Shown: positions 27,910 through 36,593, counted from the stretch's first letter. The stretch is 64,000 nt of DNA from Bacteroidales bacterium UBA6431 (GCA_002439095.1 DJOT01000021.1:1-64000), one strand, 5' to 3'. Notes: generated by a model not told the origin, from the sequence alone. Numbers and translations are program-made.

Positions 27910-28983
27910 TCAGCCGAGTTTTTCGGCGAGTTTTGCCGCCAATTCTACAAATGCCACACCGTCCGGGCGTGAACTCAATGCCGCCGGTTCACCGGCATCA
28001 CCGCTCTCGCGGATGCTCTGGACAAGCGGAATCTGTCCGAGAAGTTCTATACCGAGGTCTTTGGCCATGTCGGCACCTCCGTCTTTGCCGAAGATGAAGT
28101 ACTTCTCATCGGGATGTTCTTCCGGTGTGAACCAGGCCATGTTTTCCACAAGTCCGAATATAGGGCGGTTGACGTTCTTGTTGCGGAACATGTCCACACC
28201 CTTCTCCACATCAGCAAGAGCTACGGCCTGTGGTGTCGTCACTATGACCGCCCCTTCCATCGGTATGTCCTGCACGAGGCTTATATGGATGTCTCCGGTT
28301 CCCGGAGGCATGTCGATGAGAAGAAAATCTAGATCTCCCCATTTGACCTGGAGGATCATCTGCTTGAGGGCGTTGCAGGCCATGGGGCCTCTCCATATAA
28401 GAGCCTGTCCCTTCTGGGCAAAGTAGCCTACGGACATCCATTTCACTCCGTACTTTTCTATCGGGATGATGAGTTCTTTACCCTCTTCTCCTTCTGCCTG
28501 CGGAGTCACGCCTTCCGTTCCGGTCATTGTCGGGACGGAAGGTCCGTATACATCGGCATCAGCAAGCCCGACCTTGTAGCCGAGCCTTGCGAGGGCGCAG
28601 GCGAGATTGACGGCGACGGTGGATTTGCCCACACCGCCTTTCCCGGAGGCTATTCCTATTATGTGACGCACGTTACGGAGCTGATCAAGTCCGAGTTCAT
28701 CGATGCCGCTCTTCTTGGGTTTCGGGGTCACTTCGTCCACCACTACAGTCTTTACTTCAGATTTGAAACCCTCCGGAAGATGACGGATGAGCGCGGCACG
28801 GGCGCTTCCTATGAGGTATTCCGACAGAGGATCCCGCCTTTTAGGAAAGGCCAGTGTCACAGTGACGGAACCGTCCGCTATATCTATTTTGTTGACCATG
28901 CCCAGTTCCACGATGTCAGCATCCTTTTTTGCTGGATGCTTGACATCGCGAAGGGCCCTGAGTATATCTCCCTCTTTTATCAT
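27910..28983 (-). CDS. mrp: Mrp/NBP35-family Fe-S cluster carrier ATPase
   Basis: 357 residues. A DUF59/MIP18-type N-terminal domain (about 1-85) precedes a ParA-like ATPase with deviant Walker A IASGKGGVGKSTVAVNLA near residue 105 and DMPPGTGDIHISL. The family carries Fe-S clusters to target proteins. The CxxC cluster-binding pair expected after VENMAW is absent; the segment reads FTPEEHPDEKYFIFG. I believe this is usual for Bacteroidetes members, so cluster binding must differ from the E. coli type. Overlaps the S46 peptidase stop by 4 nt. Confidence 0.9.
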   Translation of the reverse strand: MIKEGDILRALRDVKHPAKKDADIVELGMVNKIDIADGSVTVTLAFPKRRDPLSEYLIGSARAALIRHLPEGFKSEVKTVVVDEVTPKPKKSGIDELGLDQLRNVRHIIGIASGKGGVGKSTVAVNLACALARLGYKVGLADADVYGPSVPTMTGTEGVTPQAEGEEGKELIIPIEKYGVKWMSVGYFAQKGQALIWRGPMACNALKQMILQVKWGDLDFLLIDMPPGTGDIHISLVQDIPMEGAVIVTTPQAVALADVEKGVDMFRNKNVNRPIFGLVENMAWFTPEEHPDEKYFIFGKDGGADMAKDLGIELLGQIPLVQSIRESGDAGEPAALSSRPDGVAFVELAAKLAEKLG

Positions 28984-30965
28984 CTTACTATATTCATTTC
29001 ATCGAGGAGCCATCCGGCTCCGCCGAACTTGTCCATCATGAACAGCACATATCTGATATCCACGCAGATGCACCTCTGGAGGTTAGGTTCGAAGATTACA
29101 TCCCCGCTCATCGCCTCCCAGTTGCCGTCGAACGCGAGACCTATGAGGTTGCCGTCGGCATCCATCACCGGGCTTCCGGAGTTGCCCCCGGTTATGTCGA
29201 GGTTGGTCAGGAAACAGGTTACCAGATCCCCTTCCGCGTCAGCGTACTGGCCGTAGTCCTGAGCGTTGTAAAGTTCTTTGAGCCTTGCCGGGACACGGAA
29301 CTCGTAGTTGGACGGGTCTTCCTTTTCCATGACACCCTTGAGGGTCGTATAGTATTTGTAGATGACTCCGTCTTTCGGCTCATAACCCTTGACTGTCCCG
29401 TAGGTAAGGCGGCAGGTGGAGTTGGCGTCCGGGTAGCTCGGCTTGTCTTTCTGCCATTCGAGCAGGGCGGCGGCGTACGCCTTGGACGGGGCTTCAAGGG
29501 AATCCGCCCATGTGATCACCTCCCCGTACAGAGGTCCCAGTTTGTCTATTATGGCGGTGCGGAGCACCATGGCCGGATCGTTCTCGAGATCTGTCCCGGC
29601 AGCGCGCGCTGCCTCAAGTTTCTCGTATGAGGTAAACACGCTCTCATCGAACATCTTGTCCACCATCTCCTCGCAGATTTCCACCTTGCCTTCCGGGGCG
29701 GCGTTCTGCAGGTAGTGGCGAACCATCGCGTGAGCCACCTTGCGATCCACGCCGGCATCGTAGTCCTTGTATGCGGAAGCGTCTTTTGCCCTTGTGAGGC
29801 CGAGCAGTTCTATCCTGTTGAGAGTCTCTGAGAGCAGTGTGTAGTCCTTGTAAGCCTGTTTGCGCCCTTCCACAGCCGCAGCGATACCGGAAACGGGATC
29901 TCCGTATTTCTTGATCCGGCTCTTCTTGCTGTTTATCCATGCTCCGAGTTCGGTTTCCTTTTCTTCCTGGCGTCCGATGACGTTGAGTTTGGCGAAGGCC
30001 TCTTTCATGCCGATCCATTTTTTCCACCCGTTGGAGGAGGAGGCGTACTTGCTTGCATACTGCAGGCCGACCTTGTCGTCCGCCCTCATCTCTTTCCACA
30101 GTACATCCTGACGGACCCCACGTGCGGCGATGCGGATGTCGTTGATTTCGAGCATGTCTTCGAGTTGGGAAGCGGTCTGGTAGCGCTGGGTGCGGCCCGG
30201 GTATCCCATTATCATCGCGAAGTCGCCTTCCTGAATCCCTTTCAGTGAGACATTGAGGAACTGCTTCGGGGTCATCGGTACGTTGTTCTCTGAGTAGTCT
30301 GCCGGCTCATTGTCCGGTCCGGCGTAGACCCTGAACATCGAGAAGTCGCAGGTGTGGCGCGGCCACATCCAGTTGTCGGTGTCACCTCCGAACTTGCCCA
30401 TGGATGCCGGCGGAGCACCCACGAACCTGACGTCGCGGTAGATTTTGTACACTATCAGGTACTGGACATTGTCATTGAAGAAGCTGACAATCTGTGCCGT
30501 GCAGTGCGGGTTTTCCTTGATGGCTTTCTGGATGAGAGCTTCGCGGGACTTGTCGTCCTTGACCTTGCCAGTCACATCCGTCATCTTCTGGAGGAACTTC
30601 ACGGTAAGTCCCGGTACCGGTATCTCCTCACTGCGGTCGGAGGCCCAGTAGCCGTCCTCAAGGTAATTGTGCTCCTCTGAGGACAGCGCCTGGATGCTGC
30701 TGTAGCCGCAGTGGTGGTTGGTCACGAGCAGTCCGCTTCCGGAGATGATCTCCCCGGTGCAGCCGCCGCCGAACTGGACCACGGCATCCTTGATGGATGA
30801 ATGGTTGACACTGTAGATCTGGTCGGCCGTGAGCCTGGATCCAAGATTACGCATGGCGTCGCTGTTGATTTTCTCAAGCAGCGGCAGCATCCACATCCCC
30901 TCATCGGCCAGGGCCGATGGTATCATCGCCGCAATGGCGGCGAGAGTGAGCAAAAATTTCTTCAT
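28980..30965 (-). CDS. S46-family dipeptidyl-peptidase, DPP7-type
   Basis: 661 residues with a signal peptide (MKKFLLTLAAIAAMIPSALA), so periplasmic or surface. Removes N-terminal dipeptides in protein-fermenting Bacteroidetes. Catalytic triad: His in VTNHHCGYSS near residue 70, Asp in MWPRHTCDFSMF near 205, Ser in GGNSGSPVMDADG near 600. The specificity residue lies in LAFDGNWEA: Gly here, as in DPP7 (hydrophobic P1), where DPP11 has Arg (acidic P1). I start at the ATG giving the signal peptide; an upstream extension would run into rnhB. One bp after rnhB. Confidence 0.92.
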   Translation of the reverse strand: MKKFLLTLAAIAAMIPSALADEGMWMLPLLEKINSDAMRNLGSRLTADQIYSVNHSSIKDAVVQFGGGCTGEIISGSGLLVTNHHCGYSSIQALSSEEHNYLEDGYWASDRSEEIPVPGLTVKFLQKMTDVTGKVKDDKSREALIQKAIKENPHCTAQIVSFFNDNVQYLIVYKIYRDVRFVGAPPASMGKFGGDTDNWMWPRHTCDFSMFRVYAGPDNEPADYSENNVPMTPKQFLNVSLKGIQEGDFAMIMGYPGRTQRYQTASQLEDMLEINDIRIAARGVRQDVLWKEMRADDKVGLQYASKYASSSNGWKKWIGMKEAFAKLNVIGRQEEKETELGAWINSKKSRIKKYGDPVSGIAAAVEGRKQAYKDYTLLSETLNRIELLGLTRAKDASAYKDYDAGVDRKVAHAMVRHYLQNAAPEGKVEICEEMVDKMFDESVFTSYEKLEAARAAGTDLENDPAMVLRTAIIDKLGPLYGEVITWADSLEAPSKAYAAALLEWQKDKPSYPDANSTCRLTYGTVKGYEPKDGVIYKYYTTLKGVMEKEDPSNYEFRVPARLKELYNAQDYGQYADAEGDLVTCFLTNLDITGGNSGSPVMDADGNLIGLAFDGNWEAMSGDVIFEPNLQRCICVDIRYVLFMMDKFGGAGWLLDEMNIVR

Positions 30966-30966
30966 A

Positions 30967-31587
30967 TCATTGAATTTCAAATAAACTTGGTTCGAGGGCC
31001 TTGGGGTGGAAGGAGCGGCGGTGCTCCGGGGTGAGACCGAAGCGGCGTATCGCATCGATATGCTCCTTGGTGGGGTAGCCCATGTTGCGTGCCCAACCGT
31101 AGCCGGGGTAGAGTTTGTCCAGTTCCCTCATCCTCTCATCCCTCCAGGTCTTTGCAAGCACTGAAGCCGCCGCTATCGAGGCGTAGGTGGCGTCCCCGTG
31201 CACCACGGTGGCATAGCTATACCCCTCCATGGGGCGGAAGCGGTTGCCGTCCACCAGCAGGAAGTCCGGTTTGACACTCAGTTTGCGCACGGCGCGCTGC
31301 ATGCCCTCCACTGACGCCCAAAGTATGTTGAGAGTGTCGATTTCTTCTGCGCAGACTTCTTCCACGGCCCATGCCACGGCCTCCCTCTCTATCACTTCCC
31401 TCAAAATGTCACGAGATTTTTCGCTCATCTGCTTGGAGTCGTTGAGCAGCGGATGAGTGAAGTCCGGGGGCAGAATCACAGCTGCGGCAAACACAGGCCC
31501 CGCCAGAGGGCCGCGTCCCGCTTCATCGCAGCCGGCCTCGATGAGATCCGGGTGCATGTTGCCCGATAGATGGATTTCTTGTGGCAT
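30967..31587 (-). CDS. rnhB: Ribonuclease HII
   Basis: 206 residues. Cleaves RNA in RNA-DNA hybrids and at single ribonucleotides. GCDEAGRGPLAGPVFAAAVI (acidic D-E pair) near residue 19, LNDSKQMSEKSR, DGNRF and the C-terminal metal Asp in HGDATYASIAAASVLAKT. First gene of a tight minus-strand unit with the S46 peptidase, mrp and rsmA; the mix of roles gives no functional clue. Confidence 0.95.
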   Translation of the reverse strand: MPQEIHLSGNMHPDLIEAGCDEAGRGPLAGPVFAAAVILPPDFTHPLLNDSKQMSEKSRDILREVIEREAVAWAVEEVCAEEIDTLNILWASVEGMQRAVRKLSVKPDFLLVDGNRFRPMEGYSYATVVHGDATYASIAAASVLAKTWRDERMRELDKLYPGYGWARNMGYPTKEHIDAIRRFGLTPEHRRSFHPKALEPSLFEIQ

Positions 31588-31594
31588 TATACCA

Positions 31595-31602
31595 CAAATT
31601 TA
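31595..31602 (-). promoter_or_regulatory. Predicted -7 box for rnhB operon
   Basis: TAAATTTG on the minus strand, 7 nt before the rnhB ATG, in the 38-bp gap after the XRE regulator gene. Confidence 0.38.
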
Positions 31603-31625
31603 AAAACATTTCGGGATTTTCCCTC

Positions 31626-32030
31626 TTACTGCTCGTCTTTAAGACGGGACATCAAGAACGTATTTGTCTGAGTGAGGGTCTTTATTGCCTGGCCTTGTGC
31701 TTGAATCAGCTGTTGCGCTGCCCGGAGTTTTTCGTTGAGGATTTCGAGACGTCCCTCATAGTCGCGCACAAGTTCTTTCTTCTGCTCATCGAAGTTATGC
31801 TTGTCTTCCAGAAGGCCGTCTTCCCGGTCTGATGCGACTATGTCCGCTTCTTTCATTTTGAAATGACTTGCGAACTTCTTGAGAGTCTTGCAATACAGGT
31901 TGGTCTTGCCAGTCTCAAAATTGATATAGGTGGTGCGTCCGATGCCCAGTTCATCGGCCATTGCCGCTTGTGACAGTCCGGCATGTTCCCTGATTCGTCT
32001 TATGTTTATATGTGTCTTGTCAACTGGCAT
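31626..32030 (-). CDS. XRE-family transcriptional regulator with C-terminal coiled coil
   Basis: 134 residues. HTH_3 domain at about 8-65 (IRRIREHAGLSQAAMADELGI then GRTTYINFETGKTNLYC), followed by a charged helix from about 78 to the end with heptad-like Leu spacing (LVRDYEGRLEILNEKLRAAQ), probably a dimer coiled coil. DNA-binding repressor or activator; targets unknown. It is divergent from a 75-residue orphan and EF-G2, which are candidate targets along with itself. Confidence 0.85.
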   Translation of the reverse strand: MPVDKTHINIRRIREHAGLSQAAMADELGIGRTTYINFETGKTNLYCKTLKKFASHFKMKEADIVASDREDGLLEDKHNFDEQKKELVRDYEGRLEILNEKLRAAQQLIQAQGQAIKTLTQTNTFLMSRLKDEQ

Positions 32031-32035
32031 CGCCG

Positions 32036-32043
32036 CAAAAATA
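32036..32043 (-). promoter_or_regulatory. Predicted -7 box for the XRE regulator, leaderless spacing
   Basis: TATTTTTG on the minus strand, 5 nt before the ATG at 32030. Confidence 0.4.
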
Positions 32044-32185
32044 GTCAGGATGCGATGATGACAGATGACGGAATTATTGTACTATGTCTATAAAAAATAA
32101 ACAAAATGCACAAAAAAGATAAAATTGTCAGCCTGCTTCGTCTTTCTGTGTTGTTTATTTGTGGACAAAGATTCAATTTAGCGGC

Positions 32186-32413
32186 ATGGACAAAAATAGA
32201 GAAATGCTTCTTTTGAGACTTGAGCGTCTGTTTGACGGCGGGCATCCGGATCCTGCCGGCCTGAAAAGCATGTCAGACATGTGCCGGTCGGAGCTTGGAG
32301 TGCGCCCGTATGAGCTGGATGAGATCCTTCTTGAAGAACTTGGAGTTACCGGAGAGGAATTTTTTGCTGTTTATGGCAGAAAGGTTATTGACATTGGGAA
32401 CAAATTTTATTAG
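32186..32413 (+). CDS. Small hypothetical protein, 75 residues
   Basis: Not recognised. From the ATG at 32186 it gives an acidic, Leu-rich protein with no signal or membrane segment: an amphipathic N-terminal helix (NREMLLLRLERLFDGG), then LKSMSDMCRSELG and LDEILLEELGVTGEEFFAVYG, which looks like a small helical bundle. The stop codon is part of the -7 box of the EF-G2 gene. Reads as a genuine gene by codon pattern and by filling the space between two others, but it could be a leader ORF of the next gene. Confidence 0.5.
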   Translation: MDKNREMLLLRLERLFDGGHPDPAGLKSMSDMCRSELGVRPYELDEILLEELGVTGEEFFAVYGRKVIDIGNKFY

Positions 32414-32418
32414 ATTTG
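32388..32418 (+). promoter_or_regulatory. Predicted house promoter for EF-G2
   Basis: TTG at 32388-32390 and TAGATTTG at 32411-32418, 20 bp apart, fit the -33/-7 pattern. The -7 box overlaps the TAG stop of the preceding small gene. The ATG at 32463 is 44 nt further on. Confidence 0.45.
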
Positions 32419-32462
32419 TGAACTTTGCATTAAAAACCAAATAATTTTAATAACGCCAAGCA

Positions 32463-34580
32463 ATGAAAGAATACACAACCAAAGAAATCCGCAACGTGGT
32501 ACTTCTCGGAGCGACAAAGTCCGGCAAGACCACGTTGGCTGAAACCATGCTCTATGAGGGCAAGGTCATCGACAGACGCGGTAGCGTGGAAGACAAGAAC
32601 ACCGTCTCCGACTACAATGAGTTGGAGAAGATCAACCAGAGATCCATCTACGCCACCCCTCTGTATGCCGAGTTCCTCGGAGCAAAGGTCAACATAATAG
32701 ACGCCCCGGGAGCTGATGACTTCATCGGGGGAGCGTATTCAGCATTCAGAGTGTGCGAAAGCGGCCTGCTCGTGGTCAACGCCCAGCAGGGAGTCGAGGT
32801 GGGCACCGAGAACTTCATCCGTCTTGCATCGGACAAGAAGCTCCCTCTCGTGGTGGCTGTCAACCAGCTTGATGCGGACAAGGCCGACTGGGAAAGCGTG
32901 CAGTCTTCGCTTCAGGAAGCTATGGGCAAGAAACTTGTCTATATCCAGTTCCCGGTCAATGTCGGTCCAGCATTCGACGGGTTCGTGGACGTGCTCACCA
33001 ATAAATACTATCATTTCAAGGATGCCAACGGCACCCGCGAGGATCTTGAGATCCCGGAGAACCTCAAGGAGCAGGCCGAGGAAATGCGTCAGGAGCTCAT
33101 AGAAAGAGCCGCTGAATATGATGATACCCTGATGGAGAAGTTCTTCGAGGCGGGTAGCCTTACCGAGGACGAAATCCGCAAGGGACTCAACCGCGGCATC
33201 GTGGCAGGTGAGGCTTATCCTGTGTTCTGTGTCAGCGCCAAGAAGGACATAGGTGTAAAGAGGCTTCTCGAGTTCACGAAGAACGTAGTTCCGGCCCCGT
33301 CCTGCAACCCGGACGGACCGGCTTCCCTTTTCATATACAAGAACGATGTCGAGCCGCACCTCGGAGAAGTTTCTTTCTTCAAGGTGATGAGCGGAACCAT
33401 TACTCCGGGGATGGATCTGGAGGATCCGTCTACCGGCAACAAGGAGCGTCTCTCCGCCATTTATGCCGTGGCCGGACTGAAGAAGGAGCAGGTGACAGCG
33501 CTCAAGGCGGGCGATCTCGGATGTACCGTGAAACTCAAGAACGGACGTTCCAACATCACCCTTTCCGCCCCGGGATCAGGCCTCGAATGGGACAAGATCG
33601 TCTATCCGGCGCCGAAATACCGCTGTGCCATCAAGGCTAAGGTACAGCAGGAGGAGCAGAAACTCGGCGATGCCCTCAAGAAGATAGCCTCTCAGGATCC
33701 TACTGTGATTGTCGAGTATTCCAAGGAACTCCGCCAGACCATCCTCAGCGGCAACGGCGAGCAGCACATCAACATTGTCAAGTGGCGCCTGAACAACGAG
33801 TTCAAGGTCGAAGTCGAGCTCTTCGCCCCGAAGATACCTTATCGCGAGACCATAACCAAGGTTGCCTGTGCGACCTACCGCCACAAGAAGCAGTCCGGCG
33901 GGGCAGGCCAGTTCGGAGAAGTATCCCTGCTCATCTGCCCTTACGAGGAAGGTGTCGAGGCTCCGAAAGTGTTCAAGATCAACGGCAAGGACATGGTGAT
34001 GAACATCAAGTCGTCAGAGTCCTTTGACCTGGAGTGGGGCGGCAAACTTGAGTTCTACAACTGTATCGTGGGCGGTGCCATCGATGCACGCTTCATGCCG
34101 GCCATCCTCAAGGGTATCAACGACAAGATGACCGAGGGCCCTCTTACCGGCTCGTATGCCCGCGACATACGCGTCTATGTATATGATGGAAAGATGCACC
34201 CTGTCGACTCCAATGAAATATCGTTCGTGCTCGCTGCGCGCAACGCCTTCAAGGAAGCGTTCCGCAATGCCGGGCCAAAGATCATGGAGCCGATCTACAA
34301 TGTCGAGGTGATGACCCCGGCAGACTATCAGGGAGCCTGCATGTCAGATCTCCAGAACCGCCGCGGTATCCTCGGAGATATGGGAGCGGACAAGGGCTTC
34401 TCCATCCTCAAGGCCCGCGTGCCTCTTGCAGAGCTTTACCGTTATTCGACGACTCTCAGCTCACTGACATCGGGAGCTGCGACTTTCTCCATGTCTTTTG
34501 CTGACTATCAGCCTGTTCCTGGAGATGTACAGACCAAGCTGCTCGCCGAATATGCGGCGGCGGAAGCTGACGAAGACTAG
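32463..34580 (+). CDS. EF-G paralog (EF-G2 type) with altered GTPase site
   Basis: 705 residues with the five-domain EF-G layout. P loop GATKSGKT at 16-23. The switch II DxPGH motif reads DAPGADDF (80-87), with Ala84 where the catalytic His of EF-G sits; switch I RGIT reads RSIY; the base motif is NQLD for NKxD. The canonical fusA at 57169 has all three intact. A Bacteroides thetaiotaomicron EF-G paralog reported to promote translocation without GTP hydrolysis and to matter in starvation and gut colonisation belongs to this type as I recall; the match is by motif, not search. Domain IV (GGAGQFGEVSLLI) is retained. Confidence 0.88.
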   Translation: MKEYTTKEIRNVVLLGATKSGKTTLAETMLYEGKVIDRRGSVEDKNTVSDYNELEKINQRSIYATPLYAEFLGAKVNIIDAPGADDFIGGAYSAFRVCESGLLVVNAQQGVEVGTENFIRLASDKKLPLVVAVNQLDADKADWESVQSSLQEAMGKKLVYIQFPVNVGPAFDGFVDVLTNKYYHFKDANGTREDLEIPENLKEQAEEMRQELIERAAEYDDTLMEKFFEAGSLTEDEIRKGLNRGIVAGEAYPVFCVSAKKDIGVKRLLEFTKNVVPAPSCNPDGPASLFIYKNDVEPHLGEVSFFKVMSGTITPGMDLEDPSTGNKERLSAIYAVAGLKKEQVTALKAGDLGCTVKLKNGRSNITLSAPGSGLEWDKIVYPAPKYRCAIKAKVQQEEQKLGDALKKIASQDPTVIVEYSKELRQTILSGNGEQHINIVKWRLNNEFKVEVELFAPKIPYRETITKVACATYRHKKQSGGAGQFGEVSLLICPYEEGVEAPKVFKINGKDMVMNIKSSESFDLEWGGKLEFYNCIVGGAIDARFMPAILKGINDKMTEGPLTGSYARDIRVYVYDGKMHPVDSNEISFVLAARNAFKEAFRNAGPKIMEPIYNVEVMTPADYQGACMSDLQNRRGILGDMGADKGFSILKARVPLAELYRYSTTLSSLTSGAATFSMSFADYQPVPGDVQTKLLAEYAAAEADED

Positions 34581-34599
34581 CAGTAACACAGACGATATG

Positions 34600-34631
34600 A
34601 CGGCGGCGACGGCAATGGCCGGAGCCGCCGT
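34600..34631 (+). terminator. Probable Rho-independent terminator after EF-G2
   Basis: Perfect 8-bp arms ACGGCGGC and GCCGCCGT enclose a 16-nt loop and are followed by TTGTCTTTG. Its U-rich tail doubles as the -33 box of the next promoter. Confidence 0.5.
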
Positions 34632-34662
34632 TTGTCTTTGTTATACGGAATCGATAACTTTG
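34631..34662 (+). promoter_or_regulatory. Predicted house promoter for the barrel protein
   Basis: TTTG at 34631-34634 and TAACTTTG at 34655-34662 with a 20-bp spacer: a full match to the Bacteroidetes -33/-7 consensus. The ATG is 17 nt downstream of the -7 box. Confidence 0.65.
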
Positions 34663-34679
34663 TGCAGATACTTTGACTG

Positions 34680-35327
34680 ATGGACAGAATCAAGATTCTT
34701 TTTGCCTGCCTTGCCGCCCTGTTTGCGGCATCCCAGCGCGCAGATGCCCAGTTTGCGCTCAGCCTCGGGGCCTCTTTTCCCGGAACCGTATATGTGGACA
34801 ACGGATATGACAACTATTACGCCCGACTACGTATAGGCTTTGATGTGGGAGCGCAGTACAACATAAGTCTCAACAGGTATCTCGATGCGGTGGTCAGCGC
34901 TGATTTCATCCGTCACGGGCAGGGGAAGATGGCCAAAGCCCAGATGGGATACAACTACGCCAACTATCCGTCCTATCTCAATTTTCCTCTGATGGCCGGT
35001 CTGTCCGTCAAGATAGACTTCGACGGGCAGGGATTCATCAACCCCTCGCACCATGCTTTTATCGAGCTGAAAGCCGGGGCCAACGCCTCCACGCTCACCC
35101 GGGCAGTCTTCACGGACGAGAGTGGCGTAAGGCACACGGTACGCTACAATGTCGGTTTTGCTCCCGCCTTGTCTGTTGGCGCAGGCATGAGATTCTCGGA
35201 TCATGGAGCTTTCTCCATCCGTTTCGTTGACCTTGGCGACATAAGGATGACGGAAAGGGGGAACAGCGGTTCCGAGTTCCGCTATTCCCCCCGTATGGTG
35301 GATATGAGATATACGTATTACTTTTAG
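34680..35327 (+). CDS. Small outer-membrane beta-barrel protein (PorT/OMP_b-brl-like)
   Basis: 215 residues. Signal peptide (ends ASQRADAQ near residue 24), then alternating beta-strand pattern with Gly and aromatic residues (FDVGAQYNISLNRYLDAVVSADF, LPALSVGAGMRF-like strands) and a C-terminal aromatic ending RYTYYF typical of barrel insertion. Likely an eight-stranded barrel in the outer membrane. No specific function. Converges on the HlyD gene with 4 bp overlap. Confidence 0.72.
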   Translation: MDRIKILFACLAALFAASQRADAQFALSLGASFPGTVYVDNGYDNYYARLRIGFDVGAQYNISLNRYLDAVVSADFIRHGQGKMAKAQMGYNYANYPSYLNFPLMAGLSVKIDFDGQGFINPSHHAFIELKAGANASTLTRAVFTDESGVRHTVRYNVGFAPALSVGAGMRFSDHGAFSIRFVDLGDIRMTERGNSGSEFRYSPRMVDMRYTYYF

Positions 35328-36580
35328 AATATCAGCACATCGCTGTCTCCGTAGTTGTCGTATGAGGAGGTGATGACTTTTTCTCCAGGCTCCAGTCCCT
35401 CAAGCACTTCGTAGTATTTAGGGTTCTGCCTGCCGATGCGGATTTCCCTCTTGACGGCCTTAGACCCGTCTGGTGTCAGCACATAGATCCATTTGCCTCC
35501 TGTCTTCTGGTAGAAAGTGCCGCGCGGTATGATGATGCCTTCTTCGGGCTGTCCGAGCTGGAGGTTGAGGTAGTATGTCTGTCCCGTGCGGATGTTGTCA
35601 GGCTGTTCGCCCTCGAACTTGAAATCCGCCTGGAACTTGCCGTCCCTCACTTCCGGATACACCTTGCGCAGACGCACTGCGAAGTCGCTGCCCTGACGCT
35701 CGAAAGTGGCCTGAAGCCCTGCGGTGACCCTGTCGATGTAGTGTTCATCGATCTTGGCCTCCACCTTATAGTCTCCGACAGAGTTGATCTGACCTATTTT
35801 CATGCCGGAAGACACGCTCTGTCCGAGCACCACATCCAGAAGTCCGAGTTCACCGTCAATAGGAGCCTTTATGGTCAGGTTTGACTTGCGGTTGCGGATC
35901 ATGGCCATGTTCTGGCGCATGTTGTCGAGGCTTTCCTGCATCTGCGTGATTTCCACGCTTCTGTAAAGGCTGTCCTGCACGGATCTTTCTTTGATCAGGG
36001 TGTATTTCTGTTGTGACAGGTCATAGTCTTCCTTGGCCTTGAGATATTCTTCTTTGGCTATGAGCTTGTCCTGATAGAGGGCTGACTGCTGCTCGTAGTT
36101 GCGGCGGTTGCGTCGTACGTCCATCTCGTAGGTCATCTCGTCCTGTCTGACTGAGAGTTTCTGCTGCTCCATCTGTATCATTGTGTTGCGGAGGATGTTT
36201 TCCTTCTCGGCCAGTTCGGCTTCGGAGTTGAGGATCTCAAGGTCGAGGTTGTCGTTGCTAAGTATCAGCAGCGGTTCGCCGGCGTGCACCATGGAGCCTT
36301 CCTCGACCAGGATCTTCTGGACCGTACCGCCTTCTTGAGGGCTGAGCTGGATGGTTGTCATAGGCTGCACCTGGCCGCTTACCCTGATGTAGTCGTTGAA
36401 CTCTCCTCTCTGTACCTCGCTGATGCTGACAGTGTCCTTGTCTACCCTGAATGAGCTTGAGTTGTCCCTGAACACCAAGTAGAGCACAAATGCCACAACC
36501 ACGGCTCCGAGCCAGTAAGGCAGGGCTTTTTTGGTGAACACGGCCTTCCAGCCGGTTTTCTTTTCGATGATCTTGTCCAT
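35324..36580 (-). CDS. HlyD/MFP-family periplasmic adaptor subunit
   Basis: 418 residues. One N-terminal membrane segment (about 20-36, LGAVVVAFVLYLVF), then barrel-sandwich lipoyl half VSGQVQPMTTIQLSPQEGG, a long alpha-hairpin coiled coil (about 115-225), the second lipoyl half LTIKAPIDGELGLLDV, and beta-barrel/MP-proximal domains. Bridges inner-membrane transporter and TolC. Second gene of the unit starting with tolC at 37946, 13 bp after it. Predicted to be sigma-54 controlled through the promoter at about 37976-37989. Confidence 0.92.
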   Translation of the reverse strand: MDKIIEKKTGWKAVFTKKALPYWLGAVVVAFVLYLVFRDNSSSFRVDKDTVSISEVQRGEFNDYIRVSGQVQPMTTIQLSPQEGGTVQKILVEEGSMVHAGEPLLILSNDNLDLEILNSEAELAEKENILRNTMIQMEQQKLSVRQDEMTYEMDVRRNRRNYEQQSALYQDKLIAKEEYLKAKEDYDLSQQKYTLIKERSVQDSLYRSVEITQMQESLDNMRQNMAMIRNRKSNLTIKAPIDGELGLLDVVLGQSVSSGMKIGQINSVGDYKVEAKIDEHYIDRVTAGLQATFERQGSDFAVRLRKVYPEVRDGKFQADFKFEGEQPDNIRTGQTYYLNLQLGQPEEGIIIPRGTFYQKTGGKWIYVLTPDGSKAVKREIRIGRQNPKYYEVLEGLEPGEKVITSSYDNYGDSDVLIF

Positions 36581-36593
36581 ATTGAATCTTTCT

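Noticed and set aside
28980..30965. S46 peptidase as DPP11 (Asp/Glu-specific)
   Set aside because: The specificity position in FDGN is Gly, as in DPP7; DPP11 has Arg there.
32031..32185. Operator for the XRE regulator in the divergent gap
   Set aside because: The gap is AT-rich and shows no convincing palindrome beyond chance.
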